Positions 17,241-24,954 of a stretch of DNA of 64,000 nucleotides are shown here, piece after piece. Source of the DNA: Blastococcus sp. DSM 46786 (GTDB lineage Bacteria; Actinomycetota; Actinomycetes; Mycobacteriales; Geodermatophilaceae); NCBI RefSeq assembly GCF_900109665.1, contig NZ_FOAO01000008.1, positions 1 to 64,000 on the forward strand. The letters are read 5' to 3'. Position numbers and translations under genes: made by a program. Each line of letters begins with the position of its first letter. Position 1 is the stretch's first letter. The notes under the pieces are model-generated. The model was not told the DNA's origin. It did not search any database and saw nothing but the letters and a program-made list of their open reading frames with translations.

Positions 17241-17912
17241 TCACCCCGCGGGTGACGGGGGCAGCCACCGGGCCAACCAGTCGGCGGACCGGCCGATCAC
17301 CGCCTCGAGGGCTCCCGGCTCGGGGAACAGGTGCGATGCACCGGGCACCACGCTGAGCTCGTGCTCACCGGTGAGCCGGGTGGCGGCCGCCCGGTTGAGC
17401 TCCAGCACCTGGTGGTCGGCACCGCCGACGAGGAGCAGCACCGGCGCACGGACCCGCTGCAGCGCATCGCCGGCCAGATCGGGCCGGCCACCGCGGGAGA
17501 TGACCGCGCGGACGCGATCCGGCCGGTCGGCGGCGGTGATGAGCGCGGCCGCCGCACCGGTGCTGGCCCCGAAGGTGGCCAGCGGCAGCCCGGCGGCGAC
17601 CTCCGAGGTCCCCAGCCAGTCCGCGGCGTCGGTGAGCCGCCCGGCCAGCAGCCCGATGTCGAAGCGCAGTTCCCGGGTCGCTGCGTCGACCCGCTCCTCC
17701 GCCTCCGTCAGCAGATCCATCAGCAACGTGCCGAGACCGGCGTCCTGGAGACCGGCGGCGACCTGCTGGTTGCGCGGGCTGCGCCGGCTGCTGCCGCTCC
17801 CGTGGGCGAACAGCACCACCCCGCGAGCTCCGCCGGGGACGACGAGGTCACCTGCGAGCTGCGCGCCCGAGACGGGCACCTGCACGGCTTGCGTGGATCG
17901 GTCAGTCGGCAT
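17241..17912 (-). CDS. Alpha/beta hydrolase (dienelactone-hydrolase-like)
   Basis: 223 residues. Alpha/beta hydrolase signs: LFAHGSGSSRRSPRN (oxyanion region), the nucleophile elbow FGASTGAAAAL (Ser), VLLLVGGADHQVLEL (acid region) and GASHLFPEPGALE (His). The ATG at 17912 lies inside the end of the upstream esterase-like gene (11-base overlap), so the two are co-translated. A similar domain is fused to a phosphoribosyltransferase in mycobacterial Rv0571c (recalled), and here a separate phosphoribosyltransferase gene lies 1.5 kb away, divergent. Substrate unknown. Confidence 0.85.
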   Translation of the reverse strand: MPTDRSTQAVQVPVSGAQLAGDLVVPGGARGVVLFAHGSGSSRRSPRNQQVAAGLQDAGLGTLLMDLLTEAEERVDAATRELRFDIGLLAGRLTDAADWLGTSEVAAGLPLATFGASTGAAAALITAADRPDRVRAVISRGGRPDLAGDALQRVRAPVLLLVGGADHQVLELNRAAATRLTGEHELSVVPGASHLFPEPGALEAVIGRSADWLARWLPPSPAG

Positions 17913-19197
17913 CGGGGAAGGTCTCCATCTCCCCGCCCGCGGGATGGGCCCCGTGCAGCGGGCTCAGCGCCCGGGACTCGTCGAACCAGCAGAAGGCGTC
18001 GTACCGGCGGCCGAGAACCGTGGGCACGTAGTTGCCCCACCGTTCCGCACCCGGGTGGTAGACGACGCCGACCGCGCGGTGCGGGCGTTCCTCGGCCAGC
18101 CACCGGGGCTGGTCCGCAGGGAAGACGAAGAGGGCGCCGGCCTCGCTCACCGCGTCGTGCAGCAGCGCCTCGGTACTGCCCCGGCGGGCGGGCGGCAGCG
18201 GCATCCGTTCCGTCGGAGCTCCCCAGCTGTCGGCCGCGATCACGCTGCCGTGGTGGCTGCCGAAGCCGACGATCACGACGTCGTCCTCGCCGTACCGCTC
18301 GCGGGCCAGCTCCCCGACGTTGACCATGCCCGAGTCCACCATGTCGGTGTACCGGGCGTCGCCGACATGGGTGTTGTGCTCCCAGACGACCGCCTTGGTC
18401 CCCGGCCCGTGGTGGTCCAGGAGGTGGTCCAGGGTGTCGACCATGTGGTGGTCGCGGACGTTCCACGACTCCGGTCCGCCGCGGACCATCGCCCGGTAGT
18501 AGGCCTCGGCGCCGGCCGCGACACGGGCGTTCTGCTCCGCGTTGAACGCTGCGTCCCGGTCGGCGCCCCCGTCGGTGACTGCTCGGGCGAGGATGTCGCG
18601 GAGCATGTCGACCACCGCGTCCTCGCAGCTGGTGGGCACCAACCGCGTCGCGCGGGCGTAGGACTGCGGGTCCTCGGCGTAGGGCTCGAAGCACCGGAAC
18701 GCGTGCAGCGCGGTGTCCACGTGCTCGGGTTCGTGCTCGCGCAGGTATCCCAGGATGGCTCGCAGGGAGTCCCAGAGGCTGTAGACGTCAAGGCCGTAGA
18801 AGCCCACCCGGTCGTGCGGCGGACGCTGCGCGTTGTGCGCGCGCAGCCACCGCGTGAAGTCGGCGACCTCCTCGTTGGCCCACATCCACGTCGGCCACCG
18901 CTCGTACCCGCGGAGCACCTCGCGGGGGTCCGCGGCGGACGAGGCCAGCCGCACCGAGCAGTTGACCCGGTAGCAGTCGGGCCAGTCCCCCTCCACCCCG
19001 ACGAAGGAGAACCCCCGCTCGGTGATCAGCCGGCGGGTGAGCGCCGCCCGCCACGCGTAGTACTCGTGCGTGCCGTGCGATGCCTCCCCGAGCAGCACGA
19101 CCCGGGCGTCGCCGATCCGGTCCAGCAACGGGTCCAGGTCGTCGGCGGTCCGCAACGGATGGGCCAGATCGCGCACGTGCTTCTCGTCGTTCCCCAC
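17902..19197 (-). CDS. Erythromycin-esterase-family protein
   Basis: 431 residues. The family motif LGEASHGTHEYYAWR (Glu and His of the active centre) is followed by GFSFVGVEGDWPDCYRVN, and later EHNTHVGDARYTDM and IVGFGSHHGSVIAA. Most relatives in actinobacteria are not proven macrolide esterases; Rv2030c of M. tuberculosis, a phosphoribosyltransferase-esterase fusion, belongs to a hypoxia regulon (recalled). The GTG at 19197 is chosen for the GAGGGGG upstream. It overlaps the alpha/beta hydrolase gene and is divergent from the phosphoribosyltransferase gene across a 237-base region. Confidence 0.87.
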   Translation of the reverse strand: MGNDEKHVRDLAHPLRTADDLDPLLDRIGDARVVLLGEASHGTHEYYAWRAALTRRLITERGFSFVGVEGDWPDCYRVNCSVRLASSAADPREVLRGYERWPTWMWANEEVADFTRWLRAHNAQRPPHDRVGFYGLDVYSLWDSLRAILGYLREHEPEHVDTALHAFRCFEPYAEDPQSYARATRLVPTSCEDAVVDMLRDILARAVTDGGADRDAAFNAEQNARVAAGAEAYYRAMVRGGPESWNVRDHHMVDTLDHLLDHHGPGTKAVVWEHNTHVGDARYTDMVDSGMVNVGELARERYGEDDVVIVGFGSHHGSVIAADSWGAPTERMPLPPARRGSTEALLHDAVSEAGALFVFPADQPRWLAEERPHRAVGVVYHPGAERWGNYVPTVLGRRYDAFCWFDESRALSPLHGAHPAGGEMETFPDAD

Positions 19198-19434
19198 GTG
19201 GCCGCCCCCTCGATCGTCGTGTTCGCCGTTGCCGGTCACCGCACCGCGCGCACCTCCACCCTGCGCTGTCCCGGAACGCGGCGCACGCCCGGCGCCCGGA
19301 TGTCCGCGTACCCCGTCCGGCAGCGCCGATGCCTGCCATCGGTCCCCGCTGGTCCGGCCACGGCGGCGATCCGTACCGGTGGCCGGCCGGGGTACAGGAC
19401 CGGGGCGATCCGCGACGACCCGAGAGGGGCATCC

Positions 19435-20091
19435 ATGTCCTCGACCACCAGACCGTTCGCCGACCGGACCGAGGCAGGTCGGGCGCTCGCCGCCCGGCTG
19501 ACCGAGCACGCCGGCACCGACCCGGTCGTGCTCGGCCTCCCACGGGGCGGCGTCGTGGTCGCCGCCGAGGTCGCCGCCGCGCTGGACGCGACCCTCGACA
19601 TCGTCGTCGTCCGCAAGGTCGGCGTCCCCTGGCAGCCGGAGCTGGCCATGGGCGCCATCGCCGCCGTGGACGACGACGTGGAGACGGTGGTGTCCGAGAG
19701 GGTGCTGCAGCACCTCCAGGTCGACGACGACGTCTTCGAGCGCGTCCGGCAGCAGGAGATCCGGGAACTGCGCCGCCGCGAGACGGCGTACCGGCAGGGA
19801 CGCCCCGCGCCGCCGCTCGCCGGTCGGCCGGTGATCGTCGTCGATGACGGGCTGGCCACCGGGTCCACGATGCGGGCCGCCGTCGCCGCGATCCGCCGGC
19901 AGGGCCCCGGCCGCCTCGTCCTCGCCGTCCCCGTGGCCTCGCCCACCGCGTGCCGGACCCTCGAGCCGGAGGTCGACGACATGCTCTGCCTCTGGGCGCC
20001 GGACTCCTTCTCAGCAGTCGGGCAGGGCTACGAGAGCTTCGAAGCGACCACCGACGAGGAGGTCCGGAACGCGTTGGCCCGGTCCGCGTGA
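19435..20091 (+). CDS. Phosphoribosyltransferase
   Basis: 218 residues of the type I PRTase fold: GLPRGGVVVAAEVAAAL near the N-terminus, VVVRKVGVPWQPELAMGAI, and the PRPP-binding VIVVDDGLATGSTMRAAV (acidic pair then TGST). The base substrate is unknown. The family usually occurs next to, or fused with, dienelactone-hydrolase or erythromycin-esterase domains, as here. The ATG at 19435 follows GAGAGGGGC. The 237 bases separating it from the esterase gene must hold both promoters; I looked for a DosR-type palindrome there and did not find a convincing one. Confidence 0.88.
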   Translation: MSSTTRPFADRTEAGRALAARLTEHAGTDPVVLGLPRGGVVVAAEVAAALDATLDIVVVRKVGVPWQPELAMGAIAAVDDDVETVVSERVLQHLQVDDDVFERVRQQEIRELRRRETAYRQGRPAPPLAGRPVIVVDDGLATGSTMRAAVAAIRRQGPGRLVLAVPVASPTACRTLEPEVDDMLCLWAPDSFSAVGQGYESFEATTDEEVRNALARSA

Positions 20092-20277
20092 TCCACATGC
20101 GAGGCGGCACCCGACGGAGGCCTCCGGCGTGGTCAGCCAGGTCCTGGCTCGACACATCTCTCGGGATGTCACCGGTCGCCGCCAGCACACCCGGGCGAGT
20201 GGCCGCACCTCCCGCCTCTGTCGATCGCCTCAACGCCCCTGCTCCACCGCGGTCACCACCATGCGAACCGCTCGGTG

Positions 20278-20664
20278 CTACGAGCGCAGGGTGACGAGAC
20301 CGAGAGCTTCGGCTTCCCGCGCCAGGCGGCTGTCGAAGGCAGCGACGCGGGCAGCCGCATCCTGGGCGGCGAGCAGGACGCAGCAGTCCGGCATCCGCAG
20401 ACCCGTGCCGGCACGCAACTGGGCAAGTCGGACGGAAGTGTCGGGGGGAAACGGTCGCTCGTCGACCTCGAGGTCTCGCAGGGCGGAGAGGGCTGCGTCG
20501 AGACGACCCGACCGCGCAGGCGCGACCAGCACCTCCGCGAGCGTCAGCGGATTGGCGGCGAACACGTCGTCGATCTCGCGCGCGAGCAACGAATTCGCCG
20601 CCTCGTGCTGGACGTCTTCGGCGTCCAGGTATGCGATGAGAACGCTGGCATCCAGCACGATCAC
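20278..20664 (-). CDS. PIN-domain toxin (VapC-like)
   Basis: 128 residues. PIN-domain acidic residues are in place: Asp in VIVLDASVLIAYLD, Glu in NPLTLAEVLVAP, and Asp in RMPDCCVLLAAQ and AAFDSRLA. PIN toxins cut RNA, often tRNA or the ribosomal sarcin-ricin loop. The GTG at 20664 overlaps the stop of the antitoxin gene by four bases (GTGA), fixing the start, and GAGGAG lies upstream. The preceding 186 bases (20092-20277) hold only a short palindrome. Confidence 0.85.
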   Translation of the reverse strand: MIVLDASVLIAYLDAEDVQHEAANSLLAREIDDVFAANPLTLAEVLVAPARSGRLDAALSALRDLEVDERPFPPDTSVRLAQLRAGTGLRMPDCCVLLAAQDAAARVAAFDSRLAREAEALGLVTLRS

Positions 20665-20900
20665 GCGGGCCACTCCTCGCGCAGTCGCTGCAGGTAGTCG
20701 GAGCCGTAGACCCCGGTCAGCCCACCGCTGTGTGCACGCAGGGCCGCGAGCCGCCGCTGCCGCCGCTCGTCGTGCGCCCGCTGGGCGGCCTGATGACCTT
20801 CCAGGGCCAGTCGGGTGAGCAGTTGCGAACGGCTGAGGCCTGGAGCGCGCACCGCCGCTGCGTCCAGAGCAACAGCCAGCTCGTCCGTCTCGGTCACCAT
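20661..20900 (-). CDS. Antitoxin of the first PIN module
   Basis: 79 residues. TDELAVALDAAAVRAPGLSRS followed by LLTRLALEGHQ reads like a short N-terminal DNA-binding segment (ribbon-helix-helix-like) and a basic helical tail, as in VapB-type antitoxins. The C-terminal SGGLTGVYGSDYLQRLREE would wrap the toxin. The ATG at 20900 is used; a frame back to 20966 would run through the operator repeats. The stop overlaps the toxin GTG. Its identity rests mainly on position before a PIN gene. Confidence 0.75.
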   Translation of the reverse strand: MVTETDELAVALDAAAVRAPGLSRSQLLTRLALEGHQAAQRAHDERRQRRLAALRAHSGGLTGVYGSDYLQRLREEWPA

Positions 20901-20932
20901 GTGGCGCGGGCGAGCAGTTGGCACGAGTGGAG

Positions 20933-20961
20933 TGTAGCACTTGCACATGGCGGTGTAGCAC
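20933..20961 (-). promoter_or_regulatory. Operator/promoter of the first PIN module (two TGTAGCAC repeats)
   Basis: TGTAGCAC occurs at 20933-20940 and 20954-20961, 21 bases apart (two helical turns). On the minus strand each reads GTGCTACA, and the one nearer the gene includes TACACT, a -10-like box. Binding of the toxin-antitoxin complex here would block transcription. The same GTAGCAC core is doubled before the second PIN module. Confidence 0.55.
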
Positions 20962-21132
20962 CGCATGCGTGACGGTCTGCTCGGGGGAAGCCGCCCGCGA
21001 CGGCCGCCCCCCGCCGTCCAGCACGACGACGATGCATCTCGTCCGTTGGGCAGAGCCCCCTGCCCTCGGCATGTGCGCCGTGCAGTTCACCGCATCGGCG
21101 GTCCCGAGGCTCTCCGTCGTCGACAGCGGGGA

Positions 21133-21522
21133 TCAGGCAGGGCGGACGACGGCCAGCCCCGACGCGCTCGCGGCGACACCCAGCTCGGAGTCGCAGGTGA
21201 TCATCTCGTCCACCCCGACCCGGAGGGCGACAGCCAGGTGGACTGCGTCGTTCGAACGCAGCCTGCCGGGCAACGCCCCGGCCGTCCGCAGATCACCGCG
21301 CGTCAGATCGACCAGCGTGATGGTGTCGAGGACGACGCCCACCGCAGCCAGATCGATGTCGTCGGGATGGCGGTTGGCCGCACAGTGCAGCTCGGTGTGG
21401 AGCAGCCATGACGCGACCACGTCGGAGATCTCTTCCGACTGCAGGTACGTGGTGAGCGCCGCGGACTCCACCTCTTCGACGAGCAGCTTCATCGCCGCTG
21501 ACGTGTCCAGGTACGACGTCAC
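21133..21522 (-). CDS. PIN-domain toxin (second module)
   Basis: 129 residues. PIN residues: Asp in TSYLDTSAAMKLLVEE, Glu in LLHTELHCAA, Asp in LRSNDAVHLAVA and MITCDSELG. TSYLDTSAAMKL is the classic start of the VapC family. The GTG at 21522 overlaps the antitoxin stop by four bases (GTGA). It differs clearly from the first PIN toxin, so the two modules are not a recent duplication. The 171 bases between this stop and the first operator hold no gene. Confidence 0.87.
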   Translation of the reverse strand: MTSYLDTSAAMKLLVEEVESAALTTYLQSEEISDVVASWLLHTELHCAANRHPDDIDLAAVGVVLDTITLVDLTRGDLRTAGALPGRLRSNDAVHLAVALRVGVDEMITCDSELGVAASASGLAVVRPA

Positions 21523-21785
21523 CAGCGGCCTCGGGCGTCGTCGGCCAGCTCCTGGCTCGACAGCGTGGCCGTGCGCCGCCGGATCGTCGACAGATCGGCA
21601 CGAGGCCGGCGCGCTCGCCGCGCCTGTCCCCGCAGGACCAAGTCCTCGACCGTCGCGCCGACCGGGGGAACGATCACCGCGGCCAGCTGACCGTTGTTGG
21701 TCACCTGCACCGACTCCCCCGCCGCGACCGCACGAAGAATCTCTCCGCTGTTGTTGCGCATCTCCCGGTGCGTCACCGATTTCAT
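21519..21785 (-). CDS. Phd/YefM-family antitoxin (second module)
   Basis: 88 residues. VTHREMRNNSGEILRAVAAG followed by SVQVTNNGQLAAVIVPP is the Phd/YefM DNA-binding fold; the C-terminal half (RRTATLSSQELADDARGRW) is the toxin-neutralising tail. The ATG at 21785 directly abuts a GTAGCAC repeat, and a TACGTT box lies upstream, suggesting a leaderless, autoregulated mRNA. The stop overlaps the PIN toxin start. Confidence 0.87.
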   Translation of the reverse strand: MKSVTHREMRNNSGEILRAVAAGESVQVTNNGQLAAVIVPPVGATVEDLVLRGQARRARRPRADLSTIRRRTATLSSQELADDARGRW

Positions 21786-21802
21786 GTAGCACAACGTAGC
21801 AC
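21786..21802 (-). promoter_or_regulatory. Operator/promoter of the second PIN module (two GTAGCAC repeats)
   Basis: GTAGCAC occurs at 21786-21792 and 21796-21802, 10 bases apart (one helical turn), immediately before the antitoxin ATG. On the minus strand the repeats read GTGCTAC, and TACGTT between them could serve as the -10 box. The core matches the repeat before the first module. Confidence 0.55.
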
Positions 21803-21916
21803 CGGCGGGCAGATCCCGGTACGCAACCCGGTGCGACCGCATGGAGGAGAGCGCGGTGTGGCCGCGCAGCGCCCTCGGTCCAGCACGCCTGCACCCGGCT
21901 CCATAGGGTCACCGCC

Positions 21917-22888
21917 ATGCGTGCTGTGCAGATCACCCGCTTCGGCGGGCCCGAGGTCCTCGACATCGTCGACATCGCCGAACCGGAGGCGGGTCCCGGC
22001 CAGCAGCTCTACGACGTCTCCACCGCCGGCATCAACTACGCCGACACCCACCAGATCGAGAACAGCTACCTCGCCGAGCAGAAGCTGCCGCTGATCCCCG
22101 GTGCGGAGTTCGTCGGCACCCCGGTCGGCGGCGGGCAGCGGGTCGTCGGCCTGCTCGACGGCGGCGGCTACGCCGAGAAGGTCGTGGCCCACGACTTCCT
22201 GACCTGGGCGGTGCCCGACGGCGTGAGCGACGAGCAGGCCCTCGCCGTCGTCCTGCAGGGCTCGACCGCCTGGCACCTGCTGCGCACCAGCGCGCACCTG
22301 GCCGAGGGCGAGACCGTCGTCGTCATCGCCGGCGCCGGCGGCGTGGGCTCGCTGGCCGTGCAGCTGGCCCGCAAGTGGGGCGCCGGCCGGGTCATCGCCA
22401 CCGCCTCCTCCCCCGAGAAGCGCCAGCTCGCCGAGGAGCTCGGCGCGCACGCCACGGTCGACCCGGCGCTGGCCGACGACGACCCGAAGGCCTTCACCGG
22501 CGCGCTGCGCGAGGCCAACGGCGGCAAGCCCGTCGACATCGTGCTGGAGATGACCGGCGGCAACGTGTTCAACGGGTCGCTGTCGGCCCTTGCGCCCTTC
22601 GGCCGGCTGGTCACCTACGGCATGGCGGCTCGGCAGGAGACGCGGTCGGTTCCGCCCGGCATGCTCATGCAGAAGAGCCGCGCGGTCATCGGTTTCTGGC
22701 TGGCCCACTGCATGGCCCGCCCGCAGATGATGGACGCCGCCATGACCGACCTGCTGGCCATGGTCGACGCCGGTGAGCTGAAGCCCGTCGTCGGCGGCCG
22801 CTACCCGCTCTCCGCCGTCGCCGACGCCCACCAGGACCTGCTCGCCCGCCGCACCACCGGCAAGCTCGTCCTCGACCCCAGCCGCTGA
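21917..22888 (+). CDS. Quinone-oxidoreductase-like zinc-independent alcohol dehydrogenase family protein
   Basis: 323 residues of the medium-chain dehydrogenase/quinone oxidoreductase type. MRAVQITRFGGPEVLDIVDI is the usual start; YDVSTAGINYADTHQIE and LIPGAEFVG follow; the Rossmann motif is VIAGAGGVGSLAVQLARKWG. The structural-zinc cysteine cluster of alcohol dehydrogenases is absent, as in quinone reductases. Substrate unknown. It ends before a long hairpin shared with the convergent VWA gene. Confidence 0.87.
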   Translation: MRAVQITRFGGPEVLDIVDIAEPEAGPGQQLYDVSTAGINYADTHQIENSYLAEQKLPLIPGAEFVGTPVGGGQRVVGLLDGGGYAEKVVAHDFLTWAVPDGVSDEQALAVVLQGSTAWHLLRTSAHLAEGETVVVIAGAGGVGSLAVQLARKWGAGRVIATASSPEKRQLAEELGAHATVDPALADDDPKAFTGALREANGGKPVDIVLEMTGGNVFNGSLSALAPFGRLVTYGMAARQETRSVPPGMLMQKSRAVIGFWLAHCMARPQMMDAAMTDLLAMVDAGELKPVVGGRYPLSAVADAHQDLLARRTTGKLVLDPSR

Positions 22889-22911
22889 CCGCTCCGCGCC
22901 ACGCCGGCTCG

Positions 22912-22972
22912 ACCGCGCGGTGCGGCGCCCTTCCCGCCGTGTACGGCGAGGAGGGCTGCCGCACCGCGCGGT
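22912..22972. terminator. 61-base bidirectional hairpin between convergent genes
   Basis: The outer 15-base arms, beginning ACCGCGCGGTGCGGC at 22912, are perfectly complementary to the end at 22972. Inside them GCCCT/AGGGC and CGCCG/CGGCG (loop TGTA) continue the stem with one bulge and one mismatch. It sits 23 bases after the oxidoreductase stop and touches the stop of the VWA gene, so it can end transcription from both sides. Confidence 0.75.
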
Positions 22973-23929
22973 TCACACCAGGCGGTTGGTCCAGAACAGG
23001 CTGAGGACCGCACCGAGCAGCACGACCAGGACGCCGGCCCGCACGAACCAGGGGCTGATGTCCTGCGGCTCGGTGGTGTAGCCGATCTGGCTGCCCAGGT
23101 CGGCGTACACCTGCTCCAGCTCCGCGGCGCTGGCGGCCTCGCTGTAGCTGCCGCCGGTCTGGTCGGCGATCTCCTCGAGCGCCGCCCGGTCCACCGGCAC
23201 CGGCACCCGCTCCCCGTCGATGTCGAGGGTGCCGTAGTCGGTGCCGAACGCGATCGTGGAGACCGGCACCCCGGCGGCGCGCGCGGCCTCGATGGCCTGC
23301 GTGTCGTCGCGGCCGACGGTGTTGGTGCCGTCGGAGAGCAGCACGATCCGCGCCGGCGGCGGCTCCTCCCCGGCGCTCTCCAGCGAGGCCTGGAAGTTCT
23401 CGATCGCCGCCAGCGAGGTGAACACCGCCTCGCCGATCGCCGTCGCCTCCGCGAGGTCCAGGTTCTCGATCGCCACCGCCACCTGCGCCCGGTCGGTGGT
23501 CGGCGGCACCACCGTGGTGGCCGTGCCCGCGAACGTCACCAGGCCGAGGTTGATCCGCTCGGGCAGCACGTCGACGAACTCGGTGGCCGCCCGCTGCATC
23601 GCCTGGAAGCGGCTCGGCTCGACGTCCTGGGCCTCCATCGACAGCGAGACGTCGACGGCCATCACGACGGTCGCCCGCTCCCGCGGGACCCGCACCTCGG
23701 TGCTCGGCACGGCCAGCGACACCACGAGCGTGGCGAGGCCGAGCGCGACCAGCCCGAAGGCGAGGTGCCGCTTCCAGCCGGGCCGCTTGGGCACCAGCGA
23801 GCCGAGCAGCGCCACGTTGGTGAAGCGGGCGGCGTACGCCTTGCGCCGCAGCTGCAGCACCACGTACACGGCCACGAGCAGGGCGACCACCAGCAGGGCC
23901 AGCAGCCACCACGGGGACTGGAAGGTCAT
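22973..23929 (-). CDS. VWA-domain membrane protein (BatA-like)
   Basis: 318 residues. One N-terminal helix (WWLLALLVVALLVAVYVVL), a second at about 56-75, a von Willebrand A domain with intact MIDAS (AVDVSLSMEAQD; later LLSDGTNTVG), and a C-terminal helix ending FWTNRLV. The BatA/Rv1481 layout is complete. The ATG at 23929 overlaps the DUF58 gene stop by four bases (ATGA). With MoxR and DUF58 it forms a conserved trio thought to act as a chaperone or remodelling system at the envelope. Confidence 0.9.
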   Translation of the reverse strand: MTFQSPWWLLALLVVALLVAVYVVLQLRRKAYAARFTNVALLGSLVPKRPGWKRHLAFGLVALGLATLVVSLAVPSTEVRVPRERATVVMAVDVSLSMEAQDVEPSRFQAMQRAATEFVDVLPERINLGLVTFAGTATTVVPPTTDRAQVAVAIENLDLAEATAIGEAVFTSLAAIENFQASLESAGEEPPPARIVLLSDGTNTVGRDDTQAIEAARAAGVPVSTIAFGTDYGTLDIDGERVPVPVDRAALEEIADQTGGSYSEAASAAELEQVYADLGSQIGYTTEPQDISPWFVRAGVLVVLLGAVLSLFWTNRLV

Positions 23930-24954
23930 CGGGAGGCCCCTCCGCTGCCGGCACGCCGGCGTTCGGCGACGAAGCGGACGACGTCCATGAGCCAGTCACG
24001 GTCGGTCCGCAGGTGCAGGTGCCCGGCCCCGGCCCGGCGCAGCGCCGCCGCCACACGCGTCCGCTGGGCGGCGGCGCCCTCGGCGTACCGGGCGCGGAAC
24101 TCGGCGTCGCCGGTGGGCACCTCGAGCGTCTGGCCGGTCTCGGGGTCGACGACGGTGAGCAGCCCGACGTCGGGCAGCTCGAGCTCGCGTGGGTCGACGA
24201 CCTCGACGGCCAGCAGGTCGTGCCGGGCACCCAGGCCGCGCAGCGGGCGCTCCCAGTCGTCGTCGCCGAGGAAGTCGGAGATCACCACGACCAGCCCCCG
24301 GCGGCGCGGCGGGCGGCGCAGCGTCTCCAGCGCCGCGGCGAGGTCGCCCCGGCGTCCGGTGCCCGCCCGCGGCGTCGCCACCACCGAGCGGAGCAGCCGC
24401 TCGGCGGCGAGCCGTCCGGGCAGCGCCGGGTACCGGTCGACCCGCTCCCCCGTGGTGACGACGGCGCCGAGCCGGTTGCCGCCGTGCACGGTGAGGTGCC
24501 CGACCGCCGCCAGCCCGGCGATGGCGAGGTCGCGCTTCTGGCAGTTGGCGGTGCCGAAGTCCAGGCTCGCCGAGAGGTCGACCACCGCCCAGGTCTCCAG
24601 CTCGCGGTCGGCGATGGTCTCGCGGACGTGCGCCACCTGGGTGCGGGCGGTCACCGGCCAGTCCATGCGCCGCACGTCGTCGCCCGGGTGGTAGGTGCGC
24701 GAGTCACCCGCCTCGCTGCCCGAGCCGGGGACGAGGCCGAGGTGGTCGCCCTGCAGCAGCCCGTCCAGCCGGCGCCGCACGGTGAGCTCGAGCCGGCGCA
24801 GCAGCACGTCGGCCGGCCCGTCGGCGAAGCGGGGCGGGGATCCGTCCTCACCCCCGGGACCGGTGCCCGAGCCGGGCGTCGCCGGGTGCAGCAGCAGCCC
24901 CTTGTGCTCGGGCGCGGCCGGCGGCGGCTCCGCCCGGCGACGGCGGCCGATCAC
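23926..24954 (-). CDS. DUF58-family protein
   Basis: 342 residues. The DUF58 signature is SRTYHPGDDVRRMDWPVTA (about residue 90), followed by VDLSASLDFGTANCQKRDL, similar to a degenerate VWA/MIDAS fold, and VISDFLGDDDWERPL. It has no membrane helix and a proline/glycine-rich ~50-residue N-terminus. The GTG at 24954 overlaps the MoxR stop (GTGA), fixing the start. It is the middle gene of MoxR-DUF58-VWA and the counterpart of mycobacterial Rv1480 by position and family. Confidence 0.9.
   Translation of the reverse strand: MIGRRRRAEPPPAAPEHKGLLLHPATPGSGTGPGGEDGSPPRFADGPADVLLRRLELTVRRRLDGLLQGDHLGLVPGSGSEAGDSRTYHPGDDVRRMDWPVTARTQVAHVRETIADRELETWAVVDLSASLDFGTANCQKRDLAIAGLAAVGHLTVHGGNRLGAVVTTGERVDRYPALPGRLAAERLLRSVVATPRAGTGRRGDLAAALETLRRPPRRRGLVVVISDFLGDDDWERPLRGLGARHDLLAVEVVDPRELELPDVGLLTVVDPETGQTLEVPTGDAEFRARYAEGAAAQRTRVAAALRRAGAGHLHLRTDRDWLMDVVRFVAERRRAGSGGASR

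Noticed and set aside
17902-19197. Macrolide resistance gene
   Set aside because: Family membership alone does not imply macrolide hydrolysis; neighbours point to the PRTase/hydrolase cluster instead.
19198-19434. Possible DosR box between the esterase and phosphoribosyltransferase genes
   Set aside because: No good GGGACT-type palindrome could be found; only single short matches by chance.
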